Positions 6,700-15,531 of a DNA stretch of 33,193 nucleotides are shown here, in pieces. This stretch comes from a virus: positions 1-33,193 of the IMG/VR virus record IMGVR_UViG_3300007734_000592; one strand, given 5' to 3'. The notes below the pieces were generated by a model that ran no database searches, had not been told where the DNA came from, and worked only from the letters and a program-made list of their open reading frames with translations. The first letter of the stretch is position 1. Every line of letters begins with the position of its first letter. The translations under genes were made by a program, and so were the position numbers.

Positions 6700-7339
6700 C
6701 GGCGCGCCAGCATCTTCGTCCCCTGACAAGACCGCTGCGACGGCAGAGGCTCTTTACGGGAATGGGCAGAAGGCACCGGAGTCAAAGGCTCCACCAGCCG
6801 CCGAGCCGGCCAAGGTGGAAGCTCCTGTTGGCGACAAGACGGAGGCCGAGGCTGCAAAGCCTGTCGGCTCTCCAGAAAAGTACGAATTCAAGGCGCCCCA
6901 AGGCCGCGAGTTCGACTCGGAAGTCATTACGAACTTTACCGAGGTTGCCAAGGAGCTGAACCTGACAAACGAGGCCGCGCAGAAGATTCTCGACAAGATG
7001 GGACCAACCCTGGCATCTCGTCAAGAATCGCAGGTCAAGGCAGTTCGGCAGGAGTGGGTCGCATCGGCAAAAGCTGATGCGGAGTTTGGCGGCGAGAAGT
7101 TGGCCTCCAATCTTGCTACTGCAAAGAAGGCTCTTGACACGTTCGGTTCCGCCGAACTTCGCACGCTGCTCAACACGTCTGGTCTGGGCGATCACCCGGA
7201 GTTGATCCGGTTCATGTACCGCGCAGGCAAGGCAATTAGTGAGGATTCGTTCGTCGGAGGCGCACCGACCACTGGCAAACCCAAGGGTCCGATGACGTTT
7301 GATGACGCAGCGAATGCTCTGTACCCAAGCACTTCGTAA
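6659..7339 (+). CDS. capsid scaffolding protein
   Basis: 226 residues immediately upstream of the capsid gene, the standard place of podophage scaffolds (T7 gp9 position). The first 75 residues are a disordered Ala/Pro/Glu/Lys-rich stretch. The remainder is helical: YEFKAPQGREFDSEVITNFT, EVAKELNLTNEAAQKILDKM, a long Gln/Arg helix, LNTSGLGDHPELIRFMYRAG. The last piece is typical of scaffold/peptidase-like proteins of this phage group. The start ATG 6659 is preferred over ATG 6650, because AAGGAG at 6643-6648 is correctly spaced only for 6659. Confidence 0.85.
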   Translation: MSETTMMEAATPNNGAPASSSPDKTAATAEALYGNGQKAPESKAPPAAEPAKVEAPVGDKTEAEAAKPVGSPEKYEFKAPQGREFDSEVITNFTEVAKELNLTNEAAQKILDKMGPTLASRQESQVKAVRQEWVASAKADAEFGGEKLASNLATAKKALDTFGSAELRTLLNTSGLGDHPELIRFMYRAGKAISEDSFVGGAPTTGKPKGPMTFDDAANALYPSTS

Positions 7340-7357
7340 CCAACAAGGAAACCAACA

Positions 7358-8392
7358 ATGGCAACTCTGACTTCAACCAACCTGACGCTGGCCGATTGGG
7401 CCAAGCGAACCGATCCCGAGGGCCGCGTGCCGGTCATCGCGGAACTGCTGTCCCAGAGCAATGAGATTCTTGAGGATTGCGTGTTCAAGGAGGGCAATCT
7501 GCCCACCGGCGAGCGCGTCGTGATCCGCACTGGTCTGCCCACCGTCTACTGGCGTGCGCTGAACCAGGGCATCCCGAACAGCAAGTCCACGACCGCGCAG
7601 GTCGATGAGGCTTGCGGCATCCTTGAGGCCCGCAGCGAAGTGGACAAGGATCTGGCGATGCTGAACGGCAACACCGCGCAGTTCCGCCTGTCCGAGGACA
7701 ATGCGTTCCTTGAGTCAATGAACCAGACGATGGCGACCACGCTGTTCTATGGCAACCCAGGCACCGATCCCAAGCAGTTCCTCGGCCTTGCGCCGCGTTA
7801 CTCGGCGCTGACTGGTAGCAACAACAGCACCAACGTCATCAACTCGCTGACCTCTGGCACGTACTCCGCGACGGCGAACACCTCGGTGTATCTCGTCGTG
7901 TGGGGCGATCAGTCCGTCTACTGCCCGTTCCCGAAGGGCAGCACCGCCGGCCTGATGCACGAAGACCTTGGTGAGCAGACCGTGTACAACAGCGACAACA
8001 CCCGCCTTCAGGCCTATGCCACTCGTTACCAGTGGAAGAACGGCCTGGTGGTCAAGGATTGGCGCTACGTTGTCCGCATCTGCAACATCAACACCACGGA
8101 CCTTCTCGCCCAGACCAACGGCCAGGCTGCGACCGCAAGCGCAAACCTGATCCGTGCGATGACCCGTGCCCTGTACCGCATCCCGAACATGGCGATGGGC
8201 CGTGCCGCGTTCTACATGAACCGGACCGTCCACAGCGGCCTGTCCGTGATGGCTCTGGACAAGTCGCAGTACGCGCTGTCCGTGCAGCAGGGACTGACGC
8301 AGTTCGGTACTCCCAACAGCTGGCTTTCGTTCCTCGGCGTTCCGTGCCGCCGAGTCGATGCCATCGTCAACACTGAAGCCCAGGTCTCCTAA
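7358..8392 (+). CDS. major capsid protein (GP7/BPP-1-like HK97 fold)
   Basis: 344 residues. The sequence MATLTSTNLTLADWAKRTDP, followed by VPVIAELLSQSNEILEDCVF, matches the epsilon15/BPP-1-type capsid family. Later segments GNPGTDPKQFLGLAPRYSAL, VYLVVWGDQSVYCPFPKGS and AFYMNRTVHSGLSVMALDKS are also characteristic. These proteins build the icosahedral shell with an HK97-type fold. The start is supported by AAGGA at a good distance. It is the central gene of the head operon and is followed by the cement protein, as in BPP-1 relatives. Confidence 0.9.
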   Translation: MATLTSTNLTLADWAKRTDPEGRVPVIAELLSQSNEILEDCVFKEGNLPTGERVVIRTGLPTVYWRALNQGIPNSKSTTAQVDEACGILEARSEVDKDLAMLNGNTAQFRLSEDNAFLESMNQTMATTLFYGNPGTDPKQFLGLAPRYSALTGSNNSTNVINSLTSGTYSATANTSVYLVVWGDQSVYCPFPKGSTAGLMHEDLGEQTVYNSDNTRLQAYATRYQWKNGLVVKDWRYVVRICNINTTDLLAQTNGQAATASANLIRAMTRALYRIPNMAMGRAAFYMNRTVHSGLSVMALDKSQYALSVQQGLTQFGTPNSWLSFLGVPCRRVDAIVNTEAQVS

Positions 8393-8419
8393 TAGGGGCC
8401 GGAAAGAAAGGACACACAA

Positions 8420-8851
8420 ATGATTGTTGACCAAAACCTTCGCGTTTCGACGGCACAGGCCGTCACCACCACCGCCGTCAGCACCGACAAGATCGACCTG
8501 CTTCAGGCTCGTGAAATCGGTGAGGGCGCGGATCTGTTCTTCGTGTTCACCGTTGGCACCGCCTTCGCGGGCGGCACCAGCATCACGTTTCAGGTTGTGA
8601 CCGATGACAACGCCGCGCTTTCTAGCCCGACCGTGATTGCCGCTACAGGTGCAATTGTCACGGCGAGCCTGACTGCCGGCGCGCAGTTCACCGTTCCAAT
8701 TCCTCCGCAGATCGCAAGCTTGGGCGAGCGATACCTCGGAGCGCAGTACACCGTCAGCGGCACTTACAGCGCCGGCACGGTCACTGCGGACGTGGTTCAC
8801 AACATCCAGGACGGCAAGAAGTTCTACCCGTCTGGCTTCACGGTCGCCTGA
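8420..8851 (+). CDS. Bbp16-family capsid cement protein
   Basis: 143 residues, all-beta in character: MIVDQNLRVSTAQAVTTTAV, STDKIDLLQAREIGEGADLF, FQVVTDDNAALSSPTVIAAT, IPPQIASLGERYLGAQYTVS. This is the pattern of Bbp16-like cement (decoration) proteins, which bind the outside of the capsid and stabilise it. Position directly behind the capsid gene agrees. AAAGGA precedes ATG 8420. Confidence 0.85.
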   Translation: MIVDQNLRVSTAQAVTTTAVSTDKIDLLQAREIGEGADLFFVFTVGTAFAGGTSITFQVVTDDNAALSSPTVIAATGAIVTASLTAGAQFTVPIPPQIASLGERYLGAQYTVSGTYSAGTVTADVVHNIQDGKKFYPSGFTVA

Positions 8852-8863
8852 TAGGAGTTCATC

Positions 8864-9097
8864 ATGGCAACCGTCAAGGCCAAGGTTGACTGCTTCATTG
8901 ACAACGGATACCGCAATGCCGGAACCACGTTCCAGTATGACGGCCCGCGACTGGATGAACTGCTTGAGTACGCGGACGAACCGCGCACCAAGCTGCGACT
9001 TGCGGAGGTGGATTCGGATTCGGTTGAGGCAGATGTTGCACCTCGCCGCCGTCCGGGCCGTCCTCGCAAGGAGGCAAGCAACTCTGGCGATGAGTGA
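8864..9097 (+). CDS. small head-module protein with RPGRP tail
   Basis: 77 residues: VKAKVDCFIDNGYRNAGTTF, then YDGPRLDELLEYADE, then a basic end PRRRPGRPRKEASN. The front half resembles small beta-type phage proteins that follow the cement gene. The RPGRPRK end is an AT-hook-like motif that could contact DNA. A similar RPGRP motif occurs in the small terminase of this phage. AGGAG precedes ATG 8864. Function unknown. Confidence 0.7.
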   Translation: MATVKAKVDCFIDNGYRNAGTTFQYDGPRLDELLEYADEPRTKLRLAEVDSDSVEADVAPRRRPGRPRKEASNSGDE

Positions 9098-9122
9098 TGA
9101 GATGAGGTACTAGTGCATGAAA

Positions 9123-9157
9123 GGAGGAGAGCCGTTGGGAAACCTCGGCTCTCCTCC
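9123..9157 (+). terminator. perfect 12-bp hairpin between head and tail genes
   Basis: Arm 9123-9134 (GGAGGAGAGCCG) is fully complementary to 9146-9157, with an 11-base loop. There is no following T run, so it is not a textbook intrinsic terminator. It could act as a pause, partial terminator or RNA-stability element. It lies in the 77-base gap after the head genes and just ahead of AGGAGG (9164-9169) and ATG 9175. T7 has its T-phi terminator at the equivalent place, between genes 10 and 11. Confidence 0.65.
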
Positions 9158-9174
9158 ATCACTAGGAGGCAGGC

Positions 9175-9855
9175 ATGGCATCGGAAGTCGAAATCTGCAA
9201 CCTCGCGCTGGCGCATCTTGGCGATGAGGCAACCGTAGCAAGCATCGACCCGCCGGAAGGGTCAGCGCAGGCAGAGCATTGCGCCCGCTTCTATCCGATT
9301 GCACGCGACGGACTGCTTCAAATGCACCCGTGGAACTTCGCGTCCCGCCGCGTGTCTTTGGCGTCTGTGACGATGCCGTACACGATGTGGAAGTACGCCT
9401 ACGCCTGCCCAGGTGACATGATGGTGGCCGTGGCCGTGCTTCCGCCGGAGTCTGAAAACGACTACACGATCCGACCATATCCGGCTGACAAGTACGGCTG
9501 GGGATGGATCAATACGCCGTTCGTGGGAGCTGGTGTCTATGTGCCGCAGGAGTATCAGATTGAGACTGATACCAGCGGCAACAAGGTCATTTACACGAAC
9601 CAAGAGAACGCGCTGCTTCGCTATCAAGCGCTTGTGACGGACCCGACTAAGTTTGACCCGCTGTTTGTCATGGCACTGTCATGGCATCTTGCTGGCATGC
9701 TGGCTGGGCCAGTCATCAAGGGCGCTGAAGGATCGGCAGAGGGCAAGCGTTGTGCGCAAATGATGCTTGCCTACTTGCAGCAGGCCCGAGCATCCGACGC
9801 CAACCAGCGCAACGTGAAGCCGGAACACATCACGACTTGGATGAGCGGGCGGTAA
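9175..9855 (+). CDS. tail tubular protein A (T7 gp11-like adaptor)
   Basis: 226 residues beginning EVEICNLALAHLGDEATVAS, the characteristic N-terminus of podophage adaptor proteins. It continues with A-R-FYPIARDGLLQMHPWNFA, and then the CPGDMMVAVAV and QENALLRYQALVTDPTKFDP segments. A dodecamer of this protein joins portal and nozzle. The start is supported by AGGAGG at 9164-9169. The stop is followed three bases later by the nozzle gene. Confidence 0.9.
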   Translation: MASEVEICNLALAHLGDEATVASIDPPEGSAQAEHCARFYPIARDGLLQMHPWNFASRRVSLASVTMPYTMWKYAYACPGDMMVAVAVLPPESENDYTIRPYPADKYGWGWINTPFVGAGVYVPQEYQIETDTSGNKVIYTNQENALLRYQALVTDPTKFDPLFVMALSWHLAGMLAGPVIKGAEGSAEGKRCAQMMLAYLQQARASDANQRNVKPEHITTWMSGR

Positions 9856-9858
9856 ATT

Positions 9859-12800
9859 ATGGCATCCACGCGTATCTACTTCCGTTCGTTTGCGGGCGGC
9901 GAGATGTCGCCAGAGATGTTTGGTCGCGTCGATGACGTGAAGTACCAAACTGGTGCGGCGCGGATGCGTAACTTCATCGCCATGCCGCAGGGTCCGGCCG
10001 AGAATCGGCCAGGCACCAAGTTCGTGCGCGAGGTCAAGGACAGCACCAAGCGTACGCGCCTAATTCCGTTCACCTACAGCACCACGCAGACGATGGCGAT
10101 TGAGCTGGGCGCGGGCTATTTCCGGTTCCACACGCAGGGAGCAACGCTGACGGCAGGTACTCCAGCCGCGTATGTGACTGGCGGAACAGCGGTCACGGTC
10201 ACGCAATCAACGCAAAATACCGTGACATTCAGGCAACCATCGTCAAATACGGTGACGATTTCGATTGCGTCGCCAACGTCAATCACGTGGAACTCGCATG
10301 GACTGTCGAACGGCGATGTTGTGACATTCACGACCACGGGAGCGCTTCCTACTGGACTGACGGCCGGAACTCCGTACTACATCACGACCACCGGAATCAA
10401 TTCATTCCATGTGTCCGCGACATTTGGCGGACCATTGGTGAATACCAGCGGAACACAATCCGGAACGCACACGGCGTCTACTGCTACGCAGGTGGATTGG
10501 ACCGCACACGGTTTGGCGAGTGGTCAGGAACTCATCTTCGGTACGACCGTGACGCTGCCGCTTGGGATTAGTCCTGGCGTGTCGTATTACGTTGTAAACC
10601 CATCGACCAACAGTTTCCGCATTGCGCCATCGGTTGGTGGAACTTCGGTGCGAACCACGACGGCTGGCTCTGGTATCCAAACCGCGAGTACTCCGGCTGT
10701 CATCAACTGGGCGTCGCATGGACTTGCCAATGGCACTGCCGTTGGATTCACCACGACAGGCACGCTTCCGGCAGGTATGGCGCTTGACACGGTGTATTAC
10801 GTCAACACTGCCGCTACGAATTCGTTCCAAATTTCGACGGCTACGAATGGACCTTCGGTTGTAACCACAAGTGCTGGCAGCGGAACGCATACCGCATCAT
10901 TCCCGTACACGGTCGGTTCATTGGTTTCGCACAGCGGTACGAATTACTATTGCATCGCGACAGCAATCAACAAGACGCCACCGAACGGAACGTATTGGTA
11001 CGCGCTGCCGGCAGGGGTGTATGAAATCCCGAACCCGTATTCGGAAGCGGATCTGTTCGACATTCACTACGTGCAATCCGCTGACGTTCTGACGTTGGTG
11101 CATCCGAACCATGCGCCACGAGAACTGCGACGACTTGGAGCGACAACCTGGGTGCTTTCAACGATCAACTTTGCAGCTCCACTGTCGGCACCGACAAACA
11201 TTCAGGCGACAGAGACTGGTACTAGTAGTGGATATAACTACCAGTATGTCGTGACTGCTGTTGACGCCGATGGAATCAGCGAATCACAGCAAAGTGTTTC
11301 TGCTGAAGTCAATGCCGATTTCGGGACAAGTGGAACATACATCACTGTTTCGTGGGCAACCGTGCCGAATGCGGCGCGCTATCGCGTGTACAAGTTGCAA
11401 GGCGGCCTGTACGGATTCATTGGCGAAACGGCCGGAACATCCATTGTCGATGACAACATTGCGCCAGACATGGGCGTTACGCCGCCGGTGTATGACACCG
11501 TGTTCAACAGCGCAAACAACTATCCGGGCGCAGTGTCGTACTTTGAGCAGCGCCGCATCTTTGCTGGCACGAACAATGCGCCGCAGACGATGTGGATGAC
11601 CAGAAGCGGCACGGAATCGGACATGTCGTATTCGATTCCGACAGAGGAAACGGATCGCATCAGGTTCCGTGTGGCTGCGCGAGAGGCAAACACCATCCGC
11701 CACATCGTTCCGCTGACGCAGCTCTTGACTCTTACCAGTGCGGCCGAGTGGAGAATCAGCCCGGTCAACAGCGACGTGATTACGCCGACTACGATTTCGG
11801 TGCGTCCGCAGTCGTACATAGGTGCAAACAACGTGCAGCCGTCTATCGTGAACAACACGGTGATCTACTGCGCAGCTCGTGGTGGTCATGTCCGCGAACT
11901 TGGGTATTCGTGGCAGGCTAGCGGGTTCGTGACGGGCGACCTGTCATTGCGTGCGGCACATCTGTTTGACAGCCGTGACATTACTGACATGTGCTACAGC
12001 AAGTCGCCGCATCCACTTCTGTGGTTCGTGTCGAACAATGGGTATCTGCTGGGCCTGACCTATGTGCCAGAGCAGCAGGTCGCCGCATGGCACTGGCACG
12101 ACACGGACGGAACATACGAATCTTGCACGGCGATCGCAGAGGGCAACGAGGACGCGCTCTACGTCATCGTGAAGCGCACCATCAATTCTGTGACAAAGCG
12201 GTATGTCGAGCGTTTCGAAACACGCCAAATCACCGATCTTGAGGATTGCTTCTTTGTGGACTGCGGCCTGTCTTACAACGGGACGAACACAAGCGCCACG
12301 ACAGTCACGGTGACTGGTGGATCGACATGGGGTCCGGCAGACACACTGACGGTGACTGCATCCAGCGGCATCTTTGTGTTCCCTGGTATAAGCGACGTGG
12401 GCGACGCCATCGTGATTACTGGTGCCGATGGCACGCAGTACAGGCTCACGATCCTGTCTACAAGCAGCAGCACCGTGGCTACGGCCAGAGTGGACAAGGT
12501 GATTCCGGTGGCCCTGCGAGGCGTGGCAACGACTGTGTGGGCGTTCGCACGAAACAGCGTCAGCGGACTGTCGCATCTTGAGGGCAATGTTGTAAGCATC
12601 CTTGCTGATGGCGCGGTGCAACCGCAGGAAACGGTCACATCAGGCACCATCACGCTTGACCGCGCTTTTACCGTTATCCATGTCGGCCTGCCATATCAGA
12701 GTGATTTGCAAACTCTTCCGCTGACCATCAACATCGACGGCGCTGGACAGGGCCGACGCAAGAACATCAACAGGGCGACGCTTCGCATTTACCAGTCCAG

Positions 12801-13014
12801 CGGTATATTCGTCGGTCCAGACGCCGACAATCTCGTTGAAGCCAAGCAGCGCAGCACGGAACCGTATGGCAGCCCGCCTGCGCTCAAGAGCGATGAAGTC
12901 GATGTTGACTTGATGCCAAAGTGGGCAAACGGCGGACAGGTATTTATTCGTCAAGTTGATCCGCTGCCGTTGAGCGTGGTCGGTTTGACTCTTGATGTTG
13001 TGATCGGAGGCTAA
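9859..13014 (+). CDS. tail nozzle protein (T7 gp12-like) with inserted repeats
   Basis: 1051 residues, larger than T7 gp12 (about 800). The N-terminus FAGGEMSPEMFGRVDDVKYQ, then MPQGPAENRPGTKFV, is the hallmark of this family, which forms the hexameric distal tail tube. Residues about 144-347 hold three tandem 70-residue repeats (W-x-x-HGL-x-NG ... LP-G ... YYV ... NSFQI ... GTHTAS), resembling repeats that databases label E1 FCCH-like. Residues about 350-383 look like a small aromatic carbohydrate-binding-type module (YTVGSLVSHSGTNYYCIA ... GTYWY). Residues about 438-540 look fibronectin-III-like. The insertions probably decorate the outside of the tail. Confidence 0.88.
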   Translation: MASTRIYFRSFAGGEMSPEMFGRVDDVKYQTGAARMRNFIAMPQGPAENRPGTKFVREVKDSTKRTRLIPFTYSTTQTMAIELGAGYFRFHTQGATLTAGTPAAYVTGGTAVTVTQSTQNTVTFRQPSSNTVTISIASPTSITWNSHGLSNGDVVTFTTTGALPTGLTAGTPYYITTTGINSFHVSATFGGPLVNTSGTQSGTHTASTATQVDWTAHGLASGQELIFGTTVTLPLGISPGVSYYVVNPSTNSFRIAPSVGGTSVRTTTAGSGIQTASTPAVINWASHGLANGTAVGFTTTGTLPAGMALDTVYYVNTAATNSFQISTATNGPSVVTTSAGSGTHTASFPYTVGSLVSHSGTNYYCIATAINKTPPNGTYWYALPAGVYEIPNPYSEADLFDIHYVQSADVLTLVHPNHAPRELRRLGATTWVLSTINFAAPLSAPTNIQATETGTSSGYNYQYVVTAVDADGISESQQSVSAEVNADFGTSGTYITVSWATVPNAARYRVYKLQGGLYGFIGETAGTSIVDDNIAPDMGVTPPVYDTVFNSANNYPGAVSYFEQRRIFAGTNNAPQTMWMTRSGTESDMSYSIPTEETDRIRFRVAAREANTIRHIVPLTQLLTLTSAAEWRISPVNSDVITPTTISVRPQSYIGANNVQPSIVNNTVIYCAARGGHVRELGYSWQASGFVTGDLSLRAAHLFDSRDITDMCYSKSPHPLLWFVSNNGYLLGLTYVPEQQVAAWHWHDTDGTYESCTAIAEGNEDALYVIVKRTINSVTKRYVERFETRQITDLEDCFFVDCGLSYNGTNTSATTVTVTGGSTWGPADTLTVTASSGIFVFPGISDVGDAIVITGADGTQYRLTILSTSSSTVATARVDKVIPVALRGVATTVWAFARNSVSGLSHLEGNVVSILADGAVQPQETVTSGTITLDRAFTVIHVGLPYQSDLQTLPLTINIDGAGQGRRKNINRATLRIYQSSGIFVGPDADNLVEAKQRSTEPYGSPPALKSDEVDVDLMPKWANGGQVFIRQVDPLPLSVVGLTLDVVIGG
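10288..10899 (+). repeat. three in-frame ~210-bp repeats inside the nozzle gene
   Basis: The aligned Trp codons lie at 10288, 10498 and 10708, an exact spacing of 210 bases (70 codons). Each unit has the order W-HGL, TTTG/LP-G, YY, NSF, G-V-T, GTHTAS. The units differ in many codons, so they are old duplications maintained at protein level rather than recent DNA copies. Confidence 0.85.
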
Positions 13015-13015
13015 T

Positions 13016-13774
13016 ATGGGATTCGTCGTAACAACGCCTGGAAATGGCTTCAGTTATCCGGGATTGGATAACACGCTATTGACCCAATCGAAAATCCCTG
13101 AAATTGCTTCTATGCAAAATGAAGCTGCGCTGACTGCTGCACAGTCTGGCGGTGCGGGCGCTGGATTCAACATGAGTCAGTTTGCGGAGGCAATGACGGT
13201 AGCGGGACCGATCATGGCGGTTCTTGGCGCGGCCAACAGCGCCATCGGCTCGTACTACACGGCGCAGAGCCAGCAGAACCAACTGAAGATGCAAGCGCAG
13301 AATCAGGCGTTTGCAGCCGAGATGGCGCGCATCAATCAGGGCATGGCGCAGTTCGCTGCCGGCGGAATCATGCGAGAGGGCCAGGAGCGCATTGGTCGCT
13401 ACACGATGCAGGCGGGGCAGGCGCGTGCGTCTGCCAAGGCTGCGCTGGCGGCTCGCGGAGGCGTGTTGAGCGAGGGTGCGCCGGCAGAGGTGCTGGGCAG
13501 CATGGATCTCGTCAAGGAGATCGACAAACTGTCCATGAGCGCGGCAAATGTCCGGGCAGCGGAGGCGGCCAAGTTGCAAGCGTTCAACATTGGCGTAGGT
13601 GCAACGATGGCGGATATCTCGGCGCAGAATTTGCAGGCAACCGCAAGCACTATCTATCCCGGCCTGTCGCTCGGGACCAGTCTGATGGGTAGCGCGACGG
13701 ACATCGCCAGCCAATGGGCGCGCAACCGCCGAGTTGAAGAACTTCTGATGGGCGTTTCGACGCAGAGGACGTAA
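13016..13774 (+). CDS. internal virion protein (T7 gp14-like)
   Basis: 252 residues. Central features are FAEAMTVAGPIMAVLGAANS (hydrophobic, Ala/Gly-rich) and a long Gln/Ala/Met helix (SQQNQLKMQAQNQAFAAEMA), followed by R-A-S-AKAALAARGGVLSEGAPA, typical of gp14-like ejection proteins. In T7 the homologue goes to the outer membrane and starts the DNA-ejection channel. GGAGG is six bases before ATG 13016, one base after the nozzle stop. It is the first of three consecutive ejection-protein genes, as in T7. Confidence 0.85.
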   Translation: MGFVVTTPGNGFSYPGLDNTLLTQSKIPEIASMQNEAALTAAQSGGAGAGFNMSQFAEAMTVAGPIMAVLGAANSAIGSYYTAQSQQNQLKMQAQNQAFAAEMARINQGMAQFAAGGIMREGQERIGRYTMQAGQARASAKAALAARGGVLSEGAPAEVLGSMDLVKEIDKLSMSAANVRAAEAAKLQAFNIGVGATMADISAQNLQATASTIYPGLSLGTSLMGSATDIASQWARNRRVEELLMGVSTQRT

Positions 13775-13776
13775 GC

Positions 13777-15531
13777 ATGCCGACCGTACCTACATCGTTC
13801 GTACCGCAGGTTGCTCCGCAGGGCGGTGGCGACATCGGCCAGTTCCAAGCACCGCAGGTGGCAGTTGCAGAGAATCTTGCCGCTCCGCAGCAGGTGCGGT
13901 TTGGCGCAGCCATGACTGGAGCTGGAAATCAGGTGTTCCGTCTTGGTAGTGCAATTCAGGACGGCATTGATGAGGCCCAGACCAAGGCCGCCGACATCGC
14001 GTTCCTACAGCAGGCCAGCACGATGCTGCGTGGCGAACAGGGTTATCTGCGAACTTCTGGCAAGGACGCGGAGGCTCGTTATGCGTCCACGGTAGATGCC
14101 TTGACGCAGGCAGGTCAGGGCACACTTGACAGCCTCCAAAACGACACGCAGAAGTCGATGTTCAAGAATGTGCTTGCCAGGAACATGATGACGTTCCAGG
14201 CGCAGGTGCTTGACCACCGTGATAAAGAGGTCAAGGTCTTTGCCGCAAATGAGTCTCGCGCTCGGGCGGACCAGTACGCGGCGTTGGCTATTGAGGATTT
14301 TGATAATCGCGGCCAACTGTTGAGCAACTACGAAATCAATCGTGGGGTTGCCCTGAATGAATTGAAGCAGGCCGCATCGCTGTCTGGCATTCCTGAAGGG
14401 TCCGCCCAATTCACGGCGATCCAGCAGCAGCTTGACACGCAACTCACTACTGGTGTGGTGAACAGGCTGATGCTTGACAATCGCTACGACGAGGCTTACG
14501 AGTGGGTCGATGCCCAGCGCAAGGCAGGCAATTTGGAGCGCAAGGCGGGCGACAACCTGATGGCGTCCATCGACGCCAACCGTGACCGATTCCTGATTGA
14601 TGAATATGCAACGACCATCAAGGGCTATGGGCGCGTTGGTCGGCCCGACGATGAGGCCAACAACCCGCAGGACGCGCCAGCAAGCCTCCGGGACGCATTG
14701 GATGTTGCGGACGGGATCAAGGACCCCGAAATTCGCAAGGGCGTCCAGGCGGCTCTACGGACGCAATACGGGCAGGAGGAGGCTCTCCAGCGGCAAGAGT
14801 ACAACTTGCTGATCGACCGCACGGAGCAGTTCTTGGCGATTCCGGGCAATGACGTGAACAAGATTCCTTCGTCCGCTTGGGGCCGGCTGAAGCCCACCGA
14901 TCAGGCACGTTTCCTCAAGGTCCAGCGTGAGGAAGATGAATTGGGCGTCATGGAGGAGCTGGCCCGCAATCCTTCGGTGCTGACCCGTGAGTATCTTGAG
15001 GACAACCGTGGCCGCATGACGCGGCAGACCTACACCAAACTGCTGGGCGATCTGAACGCGCCTGACAAGGTGATCGCTGCCACGCTGGATGCGGACCAGG
15101 TTGAGGCGACGTTCCTTGCAAACGGAATGACTGGCCTGACAAACCCAAAAACTGACGCAGAGAAGAACGAATCGCTTACGCTGCGAAATATGTTCAAGGC
15201 GCAGATTGATGACATGCAGAGCGCAATGAAGCGCCCGCTGAATCGCACCGAGAAGCAACGGGTGCTGGATCAGGTCATCATGCAGTACAACGAGAAGGCC
15301 ATTGAACCAGACTGGTACTTTGACAACGAGATGCGACTTGGTGCCATGACCGCAGAGCAGCGCCAGACCGCATACATCATGGTCGGAAAGAATCGCGTCA
15401 CTCTGTCCAGCATGCCACAGTCGTGGGTGGCCAACGTGGCGGTGCCAGAGTTTCGCAAGGCAGGCGTCACAAATCCGACTATGCAGCAGATCGCCGACTA
15501 TTGGCTTCGAAAGGGCAGGCCATCCGAATGA
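13777..15531 (+). CDS. internal virion protein (T7 gp15-like)
   Basis: 584 residues, mostly alpha-helical and hydrophilic. A Pro/Gln-rich start is followed by helices such as DEAQTKAADIAFLQQASTML, a GYLRTSGKDAEARYAS segment, and DNRYDEAYEWVDAQRKAGNL. This is the usual appearance of gp15-like ejection proteins, and the position between gp14-like and the giant gp16-position gene is decisive. In T7 the gp15/gp16 complex spans the periplasm during DNA entry. Its TGA overlaps the next ATG (ATGA at 15528). Confidence 0.8.
   Translation: MPTVPTSFVPQVAPQGGGDIGQFQAPQVAVAENLAAPQQVRFGAAMTGAGNQVFRLGSAIQDGIDEAQTKAADIAFLQQASTMLRGEQGYLRTSGKDAEARYASTVDALTQAGQGTLDSLQNDTQKSMFKNVLARNMMTFQAQVLDHRDKEVKVFAANESRARADQYAALAIEDFDNRGQLLSNYEINRGVALNELKQAASLSGIPEGSAQFTAIQQQLDTQLTTGVVNRLMLDNRYDEAYEWVDAQRKAGNLERKAGDNLMASIDANRDRFLIDEYATTIKGYGRVGRPDDEANNPQDAPASLRDALDVADGIKDPEIRKGVQAALRTQYGQEEALQRQEYNLLIDRTEQFLAIPGNDVNKIPSSAWGRLKPTDQARFLKVQREEDELGVMEELARNPSVLTREYLEDNRGRMTRQTYTKLLGDLNAPDKVIAATLDADQVEATFLANGMTGLTNPKTDAEKNESLTLRNMFKAQIDDMQSAMKRPLNRTEKQRVLDQVIMQYNEKAIEPDWYFDNEMRLGAMTAEQRQTAYIMVGKNRVTLSSMPQSWVANVAVPEFRKAGVTNPTMQQIADYWLRKGRPSE

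Noticed and set aside
7715-8800. Long antisense open frame of 361 codons
   Set aside because: Opposite the capsid and cement genes. It arises from codon bias in GC-rich genes on the other strand.
15423-15527. Upstream extension of the giant gene from GTG 15423
   Set aside because: It would overlap the gp15-like gene by more than 100 bases in an Arg/Gly-rich frame. ATG 15528 overlaps the stop in the coupling pattern used across the genome.
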